Below are positions 61,761 through 64,000 of a stretch of DNA of 64,000 nt, in pieces. Made by a program: the position numbers and the translations under genes. The notes under the pieces are model-generated. The model searched no databases and was not told the DNA's origin. It saw only the letters and a program-made list of their open reading frames with translations. Every line of letters begins with the position of its first letter. The first letter of the stretch is position 1. Source of the stretch: Phoronis australis (lineage: Eukaryota > Phoronida > Phoronidae); NCBI GenBank assembly GCA_002633005.1, contig NMRA01000130.1, positions 253,577 to 317,576 of the forward strand. The letters run 5' to 3'.

Positions 61761-61981
61761 ACTACTCTGTTACAACTGGTACCACAGAAAGCAAGAAATC
61801 AAAAATGATAAACAAAATTTTTCATGTTGCCTACACAAGTGCCACTGTCAACGACAGCTAAACAGTATGTACCTATATATCTCTGGCAATACATGTAAAT
61901 GCCTATCACAAAATCAGTAATAAATGTATACATGTCACTGTCAACACAAAAAAATCATAAATGTCTGTCACTAAATACATA

Positions 61982-63116
61982 CAGTACATGACTCTATACA
62001 CGTTCACTTAAGTAAATACTTACCTCTTTAGTATAGACAGGGATTGCAATTTTCAGACTTGGAAGACGTAAAAATGGTTATCATTCATAGCAAAACAAAA
62101 ATGTCAATGACGTGACCAATTTTCATTTGATGAAACAAGTGTTAATATGAGATCTCAAAAGACGCTGACACTGTTTTCTAAGACACCCTTTTTCGTTTTA
62201 TGAAAACATTGAATTTTTCATAAATTACTGTCAATATTTGCTAGCTCCTCATGCCAAAGTACTGGGACACCGTAACTTAACACAATCATTAATAGCGTGT
62301 TGGGATGAGTACTTGAAGAGCAATACAGGAAAGTTCAAGTTTATTTGAATCCGATCAGCCATTTTTGAGATACGATGTTTCAAGTTTCGCCAATAGACAT
62401 TTTTCTAGGATCTCACATAACCTTCTCTTAATGATTGATCTTTGTACTTTAATATAATTGTGTTGTTATACATCAGGGCTGATCGAGTTGCATAAAGCTT
62501 TAAAAGTTATCCGCTGGATAAGTTTGGCTGTTGCATGACGTCAGGTGCATNCAGTACATGACTCTATACACGTTCACTTAAGTAAACACTTACCTCTTTA
62601 GTATAGACAGGGATTGCAATTTTCAGACTTGGAAGACGTAAAAATGGTTATCATTCATAGCAAAACAAAAATGTCAATGACGTGACCAATTTTCATTTGA
62701 TGAAACAAGTGTTAATATGAGATCTCAAAAGACGCTGACAATGTTTTCTAAGACACCCTTTTTCGTTTTATGAAAACATTGAATTTTTCACAAATTACTG
62801 TCAATATTTGCTAGCTCCTCATGCCAAAGTACTGGGACACCGTAATTTAACACAATCGTTAAAAGCGTGTTGGGGATGAGTGCTTGAAGAGCAATACAGG
62901 AAAGATTTATTTGAATCGGATCAGCCATTTTTGAGATACGATGTTTCAAGTTTCGCCAATAGACATTTTTCTAGGATCTCACATAACCTTCACTTAATGA
63001 TTGATCTTTGTACTTTAATATAATTGTGTTGTTATACATCAGGGCTGATCGAGTTGCATAAAGCTTTAAAAGTTATCCGCTGGATAAGTTTGGCTGTTGC
63101 ATGACGTCAGGTGCAT
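61982..63116. repeat. 570-bp tandem duplication split by a single N
   Basis: Copy 1 is 61982-62550 and copy 2 is 62552-63116, both running from CAGTACATGACTCTATAC to ATGACGTCAGGTGCAT. About ten differences (for example AAATACT/AAACACT, ATCATTAATAG/ATCGTTAAAAG, an 8-base indel-substitution near the GAAAG-TTTATTTG site). Position 62551, exactly between them, is N. The interior contains a family-C repeat. Confidence 0.9.
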
Positions 63117-63210
63117 CGTTCAACAATAACAACGTGACGCGTGATAATGCGACGTCTTTGATGCTATACGGCGTATTACTTTTATGCAGCTGGGCCCAAG
63201 TATAAGAAAG

Positions 63211-63440
63211 AACTATTAATCTTCACACACACACACACACACACACACAACACATGTTGGTCATGTCACGGGACCTATATTTAAAGTCTTTTGAAATACT
63301 GACTAAGGTTCGAACTCGATAGACTCATGTTTTTGCAGAAATTCACGGGTTCTAACCCCGGTCGGGACAGAGACTTTATCGTTCTTAACTATAGGTAAAG
63401 TAGTGTGGCCAACATATGTTGTGTGTGAAGACTTATTGTT
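63211..63440. mobile_element. Palindromic element with internal tRNA-like module, copy 3
   Basis: Inverted ends AACTATTAATCTTCACACAC and complement, with CAACATATGTTG near the right arm. An intact B box GGTTCTAACCCC is followed by GGTCGGGACAGAGAC on the plus strand. The left arm has been expanded into a (CA)n microsatellite at about 63220-63248. The element is shorter (230 bp) than the others because part of the interior is missing. Confidence 0.7.
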
Positions 63441-64000
63441 CATTAAATAGGCCTATTGTCAATTTGTGCTTGTGAATGAATTTTCCAATGACTTGTGTCA
63501 AAAATGCAACTTGCTACTGTGACACAATTAACTTTTTTTTCTAATTTATAGAAAGCAAGTAGCGAGAAATTTTACTTCATATCATATTTGAGCATTTGTT
63601 GCAATACTGCATTTGTCCAGTGTGTTGGGATAGACTCTTTTTTTCAAATAGGAACCATGTATTACACAACACGTGTCTCAGCCAGTCTGCCCAGGGTTAT
63701 CAGTGAAAAAATATTATTAGCTGCTAACTGGTTAATGCAGCAGAATATCTGAGCAACATTCGGGATGTAATTGTTGTTGCATTTTAAAGTTACGAGAACG
63801 AAAGTTTCCAAAATGGACAGACTACCACAGACCTCTCCAAAACTTTGACAAGGCTGGATAAATTTCAATCAGAATTATTTGACAGGTTAGTCGAATTTTT
63901 GTCGGAGTCGAATGTGATTTTGCGTCTAGTCGCTAATAGTATTTCTTTGTGGATGGACATAAGCAGTAAGTTGTCGTATGGAGCTACACCTGTTGAGTTT

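Larger units (their letters stand above)
60783..64000. other. Upstream flank of the putative RAR promoter
   Basis: No gene is supported. It holds the MITE at 61321-61760, the 61982-63116 duplication and the palindromic tRNA-like element at 63211-63440. Outside these I see AT-rich DNA only. Confidence 0.6.

Overview
The window is animal nuclear DNA. It is AT-rich, with small exons bounded by GT-AG splice sites, long introns, many short inverted-repeat transposons, tRNA-like SINE modules and microsatellites. The only gene I recognise with confidence is a retinoic acid receptor (RAR, NR1B family), read on the minus strand. The receptor family, the absence of vertebrate-type A/B domains and an aberrant ligand-binding domain suggest a non-vertebrate bilaterian (lophotrochozoan or invertebrate deuterostome). 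I cannot name the species.

Layout from the gene's 5' end (right) to its 3' end (left). A TATA-like box (60776-60782) and a putative untranslated first exon (about 60576-60750) come first, followed by an intron of about 36 kb full of repeats. Eight coding exons follow: 24645-24690 (start codon), 21449-21637 (A/B domain), 13049-13215 (first zinc finger), 10096-10237 (second zinc finger), 9678-9880 (hinge and helix 1), 5892-6350 (long insert, then helices 3-5), 4210-4414 (ligand pocket region) and 2713-2871 (helices 8/9 onward). All joins keep one reading frame and give 523 codons. The last exon, carrying helices 10-12 and the AF-2 motif, was not found in the 2.7 kb left of the last exon seen. 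Unusual points are an insert of roughly 100 extra residues between LBD helices 1 and 3 containing LDTP-type repeats, replacement of the retinoate-contacting serine by alanine, and a candidate alternative N-terminal coding exon just upstream of the first zinc-finger exon.

At the left edge (1-905, minus) an open frame of about 300 codons runs off the window. It looks protein-like but I do not recognise it; it may be an exon of another gene or one lying in the last RAR intron.

Everything else is intronic or flanking. It includes a family of palindromic elements enclosing a tRNA-like pol III promoter module (three copies), several MITE families (one with at least four two-ended copies), dispersed repeat families, two CAG tracts, minisatellites, and a 570-bp near-identical tandem duplication separated by a single N that may be an assembly artefact. 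No rRNA, intact tRNA, CRISPR or autonomous transposon gene was seen.
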